From: Mycolicibacterium sp. lyk4-40-TYG-92
Lineage (GTDB): Bacteria > Actinomycetota > Actinomycetes > Mycobacteriales > Mycobacteriaceae
Direction: 5' to 3'
Length of the DNA: 64,000 nucleotides
Assembly (NCBI RefSeq): GCF_030209435.1
Contig: NZ_JARVRX010000014.1
Span: 310,001 to 374,000 of the forward strand
In this document: positions 7,791 through 17,602 of the stretch, piece by piece
Position numbering within the stretch: position 1 is the stretch's first letter
Layout of the letters: each line of letters opens with the position of its first letter
The notes under the pieces: model-generated
What the model was told of the DNA's origin: nothing
The model's input: the letters and a program-made list of their open reading frames with translations, nothing else
The model's database searches: none
Program-made: the position numbers and the translations under genes

Positions 7791-8629
7791 GCCGCTTTCA
7801 CCACCGTCTCGGCGAACTCCCGCAAGGTATCGGCCTGAGCGAAATCGGCGAACCAGACGTAAAACCGTTCGGCACCAAGGTCACTCATCCGCCCGAAGTG
7901 GTCGGTCAGCTCGTCGGCCGTCCCGCAGGCCAGTCCGCCTCCGAGGTACCCGAATCGGCGGGTGCTCGTCTCGGTGACCGTCGTGCGGTCCGCTCCGGAC
8001 CCGACGAAGCCGACCATCTGCTGCACCGACACCCGCGCGTCCCCGGCGTGCGCGCGTAGCTCCTCGAGCCGGTCGAGGTGACTACACGGCAGGTTCCACC
8101 AATCGGCATGTCTGCGAACCAGTTCCATGGTCTTCTTGCCCACACCGCCGAGCACCAGGGGAATCGGGTGTTCGCGGCGCGGGTACTGGGCGTTGTCGCC
8201 GTCGTCGCCCCAGTACTGCCGGATCAGCGCCAGATCATGTTCGAGCCGGCGGAAGCGGGCCGGGGCGTCGTGGGCGTTGTCGATATCGAAGCGCTCGAAC
8301 TCGGCCGGCATCGATCCGGCGCCCAGGCCGAGCTCGAATCGCCCGCCCGATGCCGCGGACATCGTGACGGCGTGCTTGGCGAGCACCGCAGGGTGACGGA
8401 AACCATCACACAGGACCAGATGTCCGACGCGCAGTCGCTGCGTGTGCGCCGCGACCCACGCGGCGATCGCCGTGGCGTCCCAGATTCCCCGGTCCGGGGC
8501 ACCGGGCGCTTCGAGGTGGTCGATGAAGGCGATGCCGTCGAAACCCGACGCCTCGGCAACCTGCGCGCGCTCGACGATCTCGCCGACGCTGAGCCGCACC
8601 TGCGGCAGAAACAAGAACCATTCGGCCAT
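7787..8629 (-). CDS. LLM class (luciferase-like) F420/flavin-dependent oxidoreductase
   Basis: About 280 residues with a TIM-barrel luciferase-like pattern: N-terminal FLFLPQ, GFDGIAFIDHLE, then RLRVGHLVLCDGFRHPAVLAKHAVTMSAASGGRFELGLGAG, the standard block after strand 3-4, and PIPLVLGGVGKKT near the C-terminal cofactor site. Mycobacterial members of this group usually use coenzyme F420. It starts the three-gene operon LLM-DUF427-TesB. Upstream at 8675-8689 is an inverted repeat almost identical to the one before the DUF35-thiolase unit, suggesting shared control. The substrate is unknown. Confidence 0.9.
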   Translation of the reverse strand: MAEWFLFLPQVRLSVGEIVERAQVAEASGFDGIAFIDHLEAPGAPDRGIWDATAIAAWVAAHTQRLRVGHLVLCDGFRHPAVLAKHAVTMSAASGGRFELGLGAGSMPAEFERFDIDNAHDAPARFRRLEHDLALIRQYWGDDGDNAQYPRREHPIPLVLGGVGKKTMELVRRHADWWNLPCSHLDRLEELRAHAGDARVSVQQMVGFVGSGADRTTVTETSTRRFGYLGGGLACGTADELTDHFGRMSDLGAERFYVWFADFAQADTLREFAETVVKAA

Positions 8630-8674
8630 GACCCTGCCACGATACCGCGACCGAAAGTAATGTTCTACCTATTC

Positions 8675-8689
8675 GATAATGACATTCTC
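8675..8689. promoter_or_regulatory. Imperfect inverted repeat GATAAT-N3-ATTCTC upstream of the LLM operon
   Basis: Read on the minus strand this is GAGAATGTCATTATC. It matches the element at 1866-1880 (GAGAATCAGATTATC) except for the three spacer bases. It lies 46-60 bases upstream of the LLM start codon. It is a candidate operator for a shared regulator of both operons. Confidence 0.5.
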
Positions 8690-8701
8690 ATATGACTGGC
8701 T

Positions 8702-9004
8702 TCAGCTCCGGCTCGTCTTGATCTCGAAGCCGACCTTCTCGCCGTCGACGCTGGTGATCTTCAAGTGGGCCTTGTACGGACCTTCCGGTCCGGTGAAGGT
8801 GCAGTCGAACTCACCGCCGACCTTGGCATCGACGCCGGACGGGCACTTGACGTCGGTCGGGTGGAATCCGGTCTTGCTGCTCACCATGTCGGTCACCGAC
8901 TGGGCGGCGCCTTCGGGCTTGATGGTCGAGGTGCAGGCGCTCAATTGCAGCGCCAGGGCCCCGACGATGACGGTGGTGCCGATGAAACCGGTGGATCGGA
9001 TCAT
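8702..9004 (-). CDS. DUF4333-type lipoprotein
   Basis: About 100 residues. The N-terminus MIRSTGFIGTTVIVGALALQLSAC is a type II signal peptide ending in the lipobox LSAC, so the protein should be acylated and held on the outer face of the cytoplasmic membrane. The mature part has KCPSGVDAKVGGEFDCTFTG, two cysteines spaced as in DUF4333 domains, followed by a beta hairpin. The frame extends upstream to 9079, but the internal ATG at 9004 is the only start that places a signal peptide at the terminus. Function of DUF4333 lipoproteins is unknown. Confidence 0.85.
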   Translation of the reverse strand: MIRSTGFIGTTVIVGALALQLSACTSTIKPEGAAQSVTDMVSSKTGFHPTDVKCPSGVDAKVGGEFDCTFTGPEGPYKAHLKITSVDGEKVGFEIKTSRS

Positions 9005-9166
9005 GGCAGGAAGGTAGCTACGTGCAGTTGGAAATGGATTGGAGGCCGACTCTGCGCGGCGCGCGAAATCGGTCGGCAAAAAGTGTCTCGCTTCGGTTCG
9101 GTGGTTGCTCCTACCAATAGGCGGGCCTCACCGTGTGGCCCGAACCAGGAATGGGAGACGACGCTC

Positions 9167-9502
9167 ATGACCAACACCCGCAACACGAGGACAAACCGGC
9201 TCATCGCCGCGGTCGGCGTAGCAGCGGCACCCGCGCTCATGCTCATCGCATCGAGTTGGACCGCTGCCCCTGCTTTCGCAGTCTGTAACGAGGGCACGCC
9301 GAACTGCCAGCAGGTCGATTTCGGGCATCAGAGGGCGCAAGACCAGATCAACGACGCCTTACTGAGCGGACAGTGCGCAGGACCGGACGGCTTCTGCGAT
9401 GACAGCATTCCGGGCAGCGATGTAAAGCCTCAGCAAGGCGCGCCGAAGCCCCCGACCAAGACCGCCGTCCATACTCCGGTCACGACCAGCGTCCGGAAGT
9501 AG
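9167..9502 (+). CDS. Small secreted protein of unknown function
   Basis: 111 residues. GGGAG precedes the ATG at 9167. A basic N-terminus and a hydrophobic run (LIAAVGVAAAPALMLIASS) end in an APAFA signal-peptidase I site, after which the mature protein would start near VCNEG. The mature chain has four cysteines (VCNEGTPNC and QCAGPDGFC), likely forming two disulfides, and a Pro/Thr-rich tail. This pattern is common for small exported mycobacterial proteins. It is divergent from the DUF4333 lipoprotein with a 162-base gap. No family is recognised. Confidence 0.8.
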   Translation: MTNTRNTRTNRLIAAVGVAAAPALMLIASSWTAAPAFAVCNEGTPNCQQVDFGHQRAQDQINDALLSGQCAGPDGFCDDSIPGSDVKPQQGAPKPPTKTAVHTPVTTSVRK

Positions 9503-9514
9503 ACGGATCGAGCG

Positions 9515-11218
9515 CTACTGCGACCGCCGGAAGCGTTCTCCGACAGTCGCAACCCGACGACGCACACGAGTCACCCGCGGAACGTATTCGGCGGCTCGCC
9601 TGGCCCCGTCCAGAATCGTGGCCATCGACTGCAACGGGGCCGAGACGCGAACCGGAGTGCGATCGACCTGCGGCGCCCGATCTCCCTCCCACCACACCGG
9701 CTCGGTCAGCCGCCGCACGAAGGGCACCGAACTTTCAACCGACGCGTTGCCCCACTCGATAGCGCGATCGATGGCCTCCGGCGCGGCCGCCAGCGTGACC
9801 GGCGACAGCGTCGGACTGAACCGGATGACGCGGTCGGCGAACGGCGCGTTGCGCACCATCTGCAACTGCAGAGCCTGCGTAATCGGTTGCAACCAAAGGT
9901 GTCTCGGATTCCATTGCGGGTGGAAGCAGTCCCAGCCGATGTAGCACGCATTACGGGTGCCGAGGCGGCCGTCCTGAATACGCTTCCACGCCAGCTCGAT
10001 CGGGACGTTGCTGGCCGCTCCCCCGTCGACCAACGCGGCGACGTCCTTCTCCACGAGCAGCTGATCGAGGAGACCCCACATCCGCGGGTCGCTGGACTCA
10101 TGATGCAGAATCCCCGGGATCGCCGACGAAAAGCTAGCAGCGTCAACGACATTGAATTCAGCTGTCAGATCGTCGCCGCCGAGCACAATCGGCTTGACGA
10201 CGCGGGAGTCGATGAACGCGGCGACCTGCCACAGCCGGTTGACTGCACCCGGCGCGTAGCCGAGTTTGAGGTGTTCGAGCGCTCGCACCCCCATCATCGT
10301 GAAATGCGACGGATGGAACTGTCCGGGCAGCCGGTCGAAGGACTGCTTCCGAACGCCGGCGACGACGGTCTCGTACGGAATCGCGAGATCGGTCAGCCGC
10401 ATCGGCTCACCGTCTTCGCGCGTGAACATCTCCTTGGCGAACTCGTTGAACTGCAACGAGAACAGTCCGTTAAGACCGTGGCGGCGACGAGTCCTGGCCG
10501 GGGCCAGGACGCCGCGGTACGTCACGGTCTTCGCCCACGCGACGTAGTCCTCGATCGGCACCGGCAGCACGCGGGCCATCACGCTACCGACGATCGCCCC
10601 GAACGAGTTGGTCAGCATGTACGCCGGCGGCAGACCCGCGGCGAGCATGCGCTGCATGCCGCCCAGGTAGACGTAGCCGGCGCCACCCCCGCCACCCAGC
10701 ACGGCGACATAGGTCTTGTACCCGAGCTCGGTGTCGAGTTCGTCCGCCGAGAAATCATTGGCGTGGCGCTCCAGCAGCCGCGATCGTTCGTACTCGACGT
10801 CCTCGGCGAAGCTCAGGAGGACGGCCTTCGCGGCGTCCAATCGTTCCTGTGCGGTGGTGCGCCCCCGGAGCGGGTTGTACAGCGCGTCGATCACCCGCTG
10901 CCGGAAGCCGGCGATCTCGTCGCCGACGGTGACGTCGCCGCGGCCGCGCGTGCCGCCCGGACCGGCAGCACCTGGTTCGAACACTGTCAGACGGGCGAAG
11001 CTCAGGAGGTAGCGCAGACGCCGGAACTGTTCGGGGCTGAGCACGTCGGGGCATTCGAGGTCGGCGCGGACGAGCGCGGCCTCCATGTGCTGCAGCGCCA
11101 GGGTGGGGTTGCTCCCCGGAAGGCCGGGCGGTTCCGCTTCTTCTATCACCGCCAGCTCGCTGGCGCTCTCGCCGAACGGTGCGAGTTCGGAATTCACCAT
11201 CGGATCATTCTTCGTCAC
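9515..11218 (-). CDS. Patatin-like phospholipase domain protein (Rv3091-like)
   Basis: 567 residues. A glycine-rich oxyanion-type loop (LGGGGGAGYVYLGG) comes near residue 175, followed by LTNSFGAIVG, which is where patatins have G-x-S-x-G. The catalytic aspartate motif is VDGGAASNVP near residue 400. The N-terminal ~150 residues form an extra helical region. The overall length and layout recall M. tuberculosis Rv3091. Lipid acyl hydrolysis is the family activity. The first glycine of the nucleophile motif is replaced by threonine here, so activity is not certain. It is monocistronic on the minus strand. Confidence 0.85.
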   Translation of the reverse strand: MTKNDPMVNSELAPFGESASELAVIEEAEPPGLPGSNPTLALQHMEAALVRADLECPDVLSPEQFRRLRYLLSFARLTVFEPGAAGPGGTRGRGDVTVGDEIAGFRQRVIDALYNPLRGRTTAQERLDAAKAVLLSFAEDVEYERSRLLERHANDFSADELDTELGYKTYVAVLGGGGGAGYVYLGGMQRMLAAGLPPAYMLTNSFGAIVGSVMARVLPVPIEDYVAWAKTVTYRGVLAPARTRRRHGLNGLFSLQFNEFAKEMFTREDGEPMRLTDLAIPYETVVAGVRKQSFDRLPGQFHPSHFTMMGVRALEHLKLGYAPGAVNRLWQVAAFIDSRVVKPIVLGGDDLTAEFNVVDAASFSSAIPGILHHESSDPRMWGLLDQLLVEKDVAALVDGGAASNVPIELAWKRIQDGRLGTRNACYIGWDCFHPQWNPRHLWLQPITQALQLQMVRNAPFADRVIRFSPTLSPVTLAAAPEAIDRAIEWGNASVESSVPFVRRLTEPVWWEGDRAPQVDRTPVRVSAPLQSMATILDGARRAAEYVPRVTRVRRRVATVGERFRRSQ

Positions 11219-11270
11219 CCGGCACCGGGCGGAGGCGGTTGGGACGGATTGCCAGAACTGCCCGGCGACA

Positions 11271-12146
11271 TCAACTCTGCCGCGAGTCGGCCAGCACGTC
11301 CGAGAGCCACTTGATCACGAGTTCGGGCTGCTCGTCGATGATGAAGTGACCGCAATCGGGCACTTCGGTGATGTTCAGGTCGTCGGCGTGGTCCTTGAAG
11401 CCCTCCAGCAGCGACGGGTGCACCGCCACGTCGTCGAGACCGAACAGCACCCGCACCGGCATCGCGAGCTTCTGGTCGTCATAGGGACCGCGCGCCAGTT
11501 TCGCGAACTCCTTGCCGACCATCGCCCGGTAGATTTTGGAACCCGCCACCCGACGGTCCCGGTCCCGGAAGCAGCTGCGGAAGAAGTCCACCGATTCCTG
11601 CGGCATGCCGCTGCGACGGATGAACCACCACAGCGCCGGCGACAGATGCGACAGCGGTCCCACGACGGGCGCGCCCACGACAAGCTGGTACGCGAGCTTG
11701 TGGGCATGCCGTGCCACCCGGCCCGGCTCCTGCCACACCGGCGGGATGTTGAGGATCGCCAACCGCTTGACGCGGGCCGGCGCCTTCAGCGCCACCAGCT
11801 GCGCGGTCCAGCCGCCCCAGTCATGGCCCACCAGATCGAAGGAGTCCAGCCCCAGCGCAGTCGCCGCGGCGAGCACGTCGGAGGCGAACTGCTCCTTCTC
11901 GTAACCCTTCGGGGTGACCTCGCTCCAGCCGGCGCCGCGCAGGTCCATGGCGTGCACCCGGTAGCCGGCATCGGCCAGCGCCGGGATGACCCGGTGCCAC
12001 ATGAACCAGTTCTCCGGCCAACCGTGCAGAAGTACGACCGGGCGCCCGTCCTCGGGTCCGGCCACGGCAACGTGGATATTCACATCGCCGGCCTGCACAT
12101 ATTCATGGGTCACGCCATCGACAGTCGGCATGCTGCGCTGAGTCAT
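11271..12146 (-). CDS. Alpha/beta hydrolase, epoxide hydrolase-like
   Basis: 291 residues of the classic alpha/beta fold. HGWPENWFMW supplies the oxyanion hole (HGxP), GHDWGG contains an aspartate nucleophile, as in epoxide hydrolases and haloalkane dehalogenases rather than serine esterases, FGLDD is a candidate acid position, and CGHFIIDEQPE supplies the catalytic histidine. The likely reaction is hydrolysis of an epoxide to a diol. A TAAGAT -10-like hexamer ends about six bases before the ATG at 12146, which suggests a leaderless transcript. The same bases lie in a 16-bp palindrome, pointing to repression. Confidence 0.88.
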   Translation of the reverse strand: MTQRSMPTVDGVTHEYVQAGDVNIHVAVAGPEDGRPVVLLHGWPENWFMWHRVIPALADAGYRVHAMDLRGAGWSEVTPKGYEKEQFASDVLAAATALGLDSFDLVGHDWGGWTAQLVALKAPARVKRLAILNIPPVWQEPGRVARHAHKLAYQLVVGAPVVGPLSHLSPALWWFIRRSGMPQESVDFFRSCFRDRDRRVAGSKIYRAMVGKEFAKLARGPYDDQKLAMPVRVLFGLDDVAVHPSLLEGFKDHADDLNITEVPDCGHFIIDEQPELVIKWLSDVLADSRQS

Positions 12147-12154
12147 GCGGGTAT

Positions 12155-12170
12155 CTTACCGTGCGGTAAG
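12155..12170. promoter_or_regulatory. 16-bp palindrome CTTACCG-TG-CGGTAAG at the epoxide-hydrolase-like promoter
   Basis: Perfect 7-bp arms with a 2-base centre, ending nine bases before the start codon at 12146 on the minus strand. One arm provides part of the TAAGAT -10-like box. This is a typical TetR-type operator geometry. The regulator is not in the immediate neighbourhood. Confidence 0.6.
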
Positions 12171-12272
12171 TTCCGCTGGCGAGAGCCGGGTGATGATGCC
12201 CGTGAACGGGAAAGCCCGACCTGACCGCCCTTTGGCGACGTCGTGTTCGAGACGTCGACCCACGATGCGCCA

Positions 12273-13724
12273 CTAGAGGAACAACGTCGGCTTGCCCTGC
12301 ATCGACGGTGCCGGATCGACGCCCAGGACATTGGCCAAGAGGGACGGCGCGACGTCCAGAACGTCGACCGCCGTGCGTGAGGGGTCTCTGCGTACCCCGG
12401 CTCCGGCAGCCAGCAAGGTGCCCTCGGGGATGTGGAATCCGGTGTTGGTGCCGCCGGGGCGCACTCGGATGTGCAAGCCGAGGTCGGCGGGTTTGCCGGT
12501 GGCAGCAGCATCCGAGCCGGCCGCCCGGTACTGCAGGGTGGCATCGGCGTCGGCGCCCTTCGCCGGGTCGACGGCGAACGTCACCGTCCTGCCTTCGGCA
12601 CGGACGCGGTCGAACAACGGCCCTCGACTGCCGATGGTGACCGACTCCAGCGGGATCACCGCGGCCGATGCCGCTGCCTCGGACGCGAACGCCAGCGACA
12701 CCATCGGGTACATGGCCAGACCGGCGCTGGCGGGGTGCAGTCCCAAGCCCGACACGAACGCGGCCGCGTCGTCGAGCATGAAACACCGGCCGCCGAACGT
12801 GTCGGCTTCGACCGGCCCCTGGCCCATGCTTGCTGCCAACACCAGCATCGACTGTGGGTGTTTTGCCAGGTACGTGCGGATGCGCCCGATCTGGTGGTCG
12901 GCGATGTCCATGGCTCCGACGATGAAGCTGCCGTACACCTCGTCACGGTTGTACTCGTACTTCTCGGTGTAGCCCGGCATCCCGTCACCCCAGAATCGGT
13001 GCATCAGGCCGGCGACGTGATTGGTGAAGAAGATCGACAGCTGGGGGCCGTGCTTGCGGTGGGCACGCCAGTACAGGTCGAAGCCCAACGGCGCCTGCAT
13101 GGCCGAGCGGAATGCTTTATAACGCGGGTCCCTGCGCTCCTTGATCAGGTGGGTCGCCAGCGTGGTGGCCGTGCGCGACGTCAGACCATTGCGCAGCAGG
13201 TCCACCGCGGTACCACCGAGCATCTTCAGGTTCAGCACCTCGGCGGGTGCAGCACCATACGCGCCTGTCATGGCGAGGTTGAAGGTCTGAAAGCGTTCCA
13301 GCGACGGCGGGTAGGTCGAGCCGTCCCGGCTGAACGTGTCCGGCACGTAGAAGCCGCCGTGCTTGAACCGGCGGGCCGGCCAGCTCTGCATGGGACCGAA
13401 CAGGCCGACGGACAGGCCTGCGGCCTCCGCGACGTCCCAGATCGGGTCGCCCTTGAATGTGGTCGGGTCCTGCCCCAGATCGACGGAGTTGTGGGCGTAG
13501 GTCGACGTGTGCAGCGTCGGCCAGGTGCGCCACGGCTGCAGGCCCATCTGCTCTTCGCGATCTTCGTGCACCGTGGTCAGCGACTGCCCCTCGCGGAGCA
13601 GAGCCGCAATATGCGAGGTGGGCCGATTTTTCACGTAGATATCGACAACGTCCCACGGAACCTCGTTGAGTTCATAGAGAATGACATCTCTGCGCGGGCG
13701 GTCCAAGGGGGCTGGTCCCTTCAT
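12273..13724 (-). CDS. Alkaline phosphatase superfamily / type I phosphodiesterase-like protein
   Basis: About 483 residues from the ATG at 13724; a GTG at 13766 would add 14 residues, and neither start has a clear ribosome site. The N-terminus DVILYELNEVPWDVV resembles the metal-binding strand of nucleotide pyrophosphatase/phosphodiesterases. Further along, the chain has LFGPMQSWP, SIFFTNHVAGLMHRFW and SFIVGAMDIADHQIGRI, the pattern of the AP superfamily core around the C-terminal metal site. The last ~130 residues form a beta-rich appendage. No signal peptide is seen. The substrate is unknown. Confidence 0.75.
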   Translation of the reverse strand: MKGPAPLDRPRRDVILYELNEVPWDVVDIYVKNRPTSHIAALLREGQSLTTVHEDREEQMGLQPWRTWPTLHTSTYAHNSVDLGQDPTTFKGDPIWDVAEAAGLSVGLFGPMQSWPARRFKHGGFYVPDTFSRDGSTYPPSLERFQTFNLAMTGAYGAAPAEVLNLKMLGGTAVDLLRNGLTSRTATTLATHLIKERRDPRYKAFRSAMQAPLGFDLYWRAHRKHGPQLSIFFTNHVAGLMHRFWGDGMPGYTEKYEYNRDEVYGSFIVGAMDIADHQIGRIRTYLAKHPQSMLVLAASMGQGPVEADTFGGRCFMLDDAAAFVSGLGLHPASAGLAMYPMVSLAFASEAAASAAVIPLESVTIGSRGPLFDRVRAEGRTVTFAVDPAKGADADATLQYRAAGSDAAATGKPADLGLHIRVRPGGTNTGFHIPEGTLLAAGAGVRRDPSRTAVDVLDVAPSLLANVLGVDPAPSMQGKPTLFL

Positions 13725-13766
13725 TCCGCAATAGTTTGCTGTAGACAACGCTAAGCGCGTCGTCAC

Positions 13767-14075
13767 CAGAGCGTCGCCCTACGCCACACAACCACGCATG
13801 GCGCGGAAACCGGATAGCGCCAAGGAAATCCGGTCACATCGTCGCGGCGCAGGCTGTGCTGTCACCGAGTGTTTGCTGTCGCCAAAATACGGCCTGTAAG
13901 TTTGCTGTGTCAAGGATTTGAGTGCAATGGTGAAGTCACCGGCGACGTGCCGTCGCCAACTCGTGACGACACGGGCGGGCGATGACCTACCAGCGCGCCG
14001 CCGCCACGCGCGTGCGACCCCAGTCGTAGAACCGAGCCCGGGCATCCCGGCGCTCGACCAAAGTCCGGAAACGAG
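13767..14075. other. Gap without a recognised gene
   Basis: About 310 bases between the phosphodiesterase-like gene and the tRNA terminator. Short reading frames here either run into the tRNA-Ala gene or show no domain, signal peptide or ribosome site. It should contain the promoter of the minus-strand phosphodiesterase gene. No repeat of note was seen. Confidence 0.6.
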
Positions 14076-14108
14076 AAAACCCGCCCTGACCGGAGTCAGA
14101 ACGGGTTT
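14076..14108 (-). terminator. Rho-independent terminator of tRNA-Ala
   Basis: On the minus strand AACCCG-TT-CTGAC, loop TCCG, GTCAG-GG-CGGGTT makes a 13-bp stem (including two G-U pairs), followed by TTTTC. It begins about six bases after the tRNA 3' end. Confidence 0.85.
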
Positions 14109-14113
14109 ACTTG

Positions 14114-14186
14114 TGGAGCTAAGGGGACTCGAACCCCTGACCCCCACACTGCCAGTGTGGTGCGCTACCAGCTGCGCCATAGCCCC
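14114..14186 (-). tRNA. tRNA-Ala (anticodon GGC)
   Basis: A 73-base cloverleaf on the minus strand. The acceptor stem GGGGCTA pairs with TAGCTCC and contains the G3-U70 wobble that marks alanine tRNAs. The discriminator base is A. The anticodon stem-loop is CCACA-CTGGCAG-TGTGG with GGC at positions 34-36, and the T-arm has GGTTCGAGTCC. The CCA end is not encoded. It reads GCC/GCU alanine codons. Confidence 0.97.
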
Positions 14187-14242
14187 TTAAGTGGTGCCTG
14201 ATGAAGCTACACCACTGGCACCACCGTCGACAAAACGGCTGG

Positions 14243-15498
14243 TCAGAGCGACCCTTCTACCGGTTCATGGCCCAGTGGACAGATCGGGGTCTCCTCGTCG
14301 TCACCGGAATGACGCGTTTCCGGTGCCAGTGCCCAACACACCGCGGCCGCCAGCAGGACCACCCCGCCGACCGCGAATGCGGCGGTGAAGGACACATGCT
14401 GGGCGATCTGTCCGGCGGCCAGGGAGCCGACGATGGTGCCGAGGTCCGACATCATCTGAAAGGTCGCCACGGCGGTGCCGCCGCGGGCCCGGTTGCCGAT
14501 GATGTCCGCGACGGCGGCCTGCTGCGGCGAGATGAAGGTGCCGCTCGCCGCACCGGTCACGAACGCGATCACCAGGAACACCGGCAGCGACGTCGTCCAG
14601 CCGAGCAGCATCGTCGACACGGCAGACACCGCCAGCCCGGCGATCAGCAGCTTCCGCCGGCCGATCCGATCGGACAGGTGCCCACTGGGAATCACGGCAC
14701 ACACATTGCCGACCGCGAACATGGCGAGAACCAGGCCGGCCACGCCCGCGCTGCGGTGCAGCACGTCGACCACGAACAGTGGCACCAGCGCCACCCGCAG
14801 ACCCAGCGCGGCCCACCCCGCCGCCAGGTTCGACAGCAGCGCGGCCTGGTACGCACGGTTGCGCAGCACGGCTCGCACCGACACCGTCGGCCCCGTTTCC
14901 ACGTCCGGAGCAGCCAGCGTCGAGTTCCGCAGGCTGACGAACACGACGGCCGCCGCGACGGTCAGCGCCACCCCGTAGATGACGAACGGCACGGACAGCC
15001 CCAGCCCGGCGGTCAGGCTGCCGAGCACCGGACCGGCTACGCCACCGATCATGAAGGCACTCGAGAACAACCCAGCCACGCGGCCGCGGGCGTCCAACGG
15101 CGACAGCCGGATCATCAGCGCCAGGGACGACACCGTGAACATCGTCGAGCCGGCGCCACCGAGGGATCGGAACAGCAGCAGCTGCCAGTACGTCTGTGCG
15201 AACGCGCAGGCCAGCGTCGACAACGCGACGATCAGCAGGCCGGTGAGGTAGACGCGTCGCTCGCCGAGTTTCTGCACCAACACGCCGCTGGGTGGGGCGA
15301 AGATCAGGCGCATCGCGGCGAACGCGGTGATGACGAACGTCGCCGCGCTGATGCTGACACCGAAGTTGCGGGCGTACGCCGGCAGTACCGGGGCCACCAC
15401 GCCGTAGCCGAGTGCGATGACGACGTTGGCGCCCGCCAGCACCCAGATCTCGGCGGGAAGTCGGGTCGGGGCCGGACAGTCGCCCTCCGTGACAGCGC

Positions 15499-15502
<4 letters not shown>
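14243..15502 (-). CDS. MFS transporter
   Basis: 419 residues, with about 12 hydrophobic spans beginning at IWVLAGANVVIALGYGVVAPVLPAYA. The loop between spans 2 and 3 reads GVLVQKLGERRV, a form of the MFS motif A, and HLSDRIGRRKLL repeats it in the second half. It is a probable proton-coupled efflux or metabolite pump of the cytoplasmic membrane. The GTG start overlaps the pgm stop (GTGA), so it is translated as the second gene of a pgm operon. Substrate unknown; nothing in the sequence ties it to sugar phosphates. Confidence 0.9.
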
Positions 15503-17133
<1,631 letters not shown>

Positions 17134-17203
17134 GGCCTCGATTCTGCTACCGGTTCTCCCCCGGTGTGCACCTGTCGGCGTTCGGCCACCATACTTTTGC
17201 TTC

Positions 17204-17602
17204 ATGTTCGGCCACGACAACCGAGAATTGGCCGCCGTGTTCGTCGGGGGCGCCGTCGGCACCCTCGCGCGTGCCGCCCTCGCCGTGTTCGCCGCGCCCC
17301 ATCCCGCGCACTGGCCCTGGCCCACGTTCGTCGTCAACATCGCCGGCGCGTTCCTGCTCGGCTACTTCACGACCCGGCTGCTGGAACGGCTACCCGTGTC
17401 GAGCTATCAGCGTCCACTGCTCGGCACGGGCGTGTGCGGTGGCCTGACCACATTCAGCACCATGCAGGTCGAGACGGTGCGGATGCTCCAGCACAAGGCC
17501 TACGGGCTGGCCGCGGGCTACACCGTGGCGAGCATCGTCGCCGGACTGGCCGCGGTGTACCTGGCCACGGTCCTGGTGCGACGGGTCCGGGTGCGGGGAT
17601 GA
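17204..17602 (+). CDS. crcB1: Fluoride ion channel subunit FluC/CrcB (first of pair)
   Basis: 132 residues with four membrane spans. The hallmark segments are GGAVGTLARAAL, PWPTFVVNIAGAFLLGYF (the central asparagine of the pore), and CGGLTTFSTMQVE (the phenylalanine-box and threonine track). Fluc channels export toxic fluoride and work as antiparallel dimers. Single genes make dual-topology homodimers, whereas tandem pairs such as this one make heterodimers. The ATG at 17204 is chosen because it gives the family N-terminus; the frame starts further upstream. Its stop overlaps the start of the second subunit (ATGA). Confidence 0.95.
   Translation: MFGHDNRELAAVFVGGAVGTLARAALAVFAAPHPAHWPWPTFVVNIAGAFLLGYFTTRLLERLPVSSYQRPLLGTGVCGGLTTFSTMQVETVRMLQHKAYGLAAGYTVASIVAGLAAVYLATVLVRRVRVRG

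Noticed and set aside
9887..11314. Plus-strand frame of 475 codons opposite the patatin-like gene
   Set aside because: Antisense shadow of a gene with a complete catalytic layout; composition not protein-like.
12432..13754. Plus-strand frame of 440 codons opposite the phosphodiesterase-like gene
   Set aside because: Low-complexity translation, no ribosome site, antisense to a recognised fold.
13779..14180. Minus-strand frame of 133 codons
   Set aside because: It begins inside the tRNA-Ala gene and reads through its terminator. It is not a protein gene.
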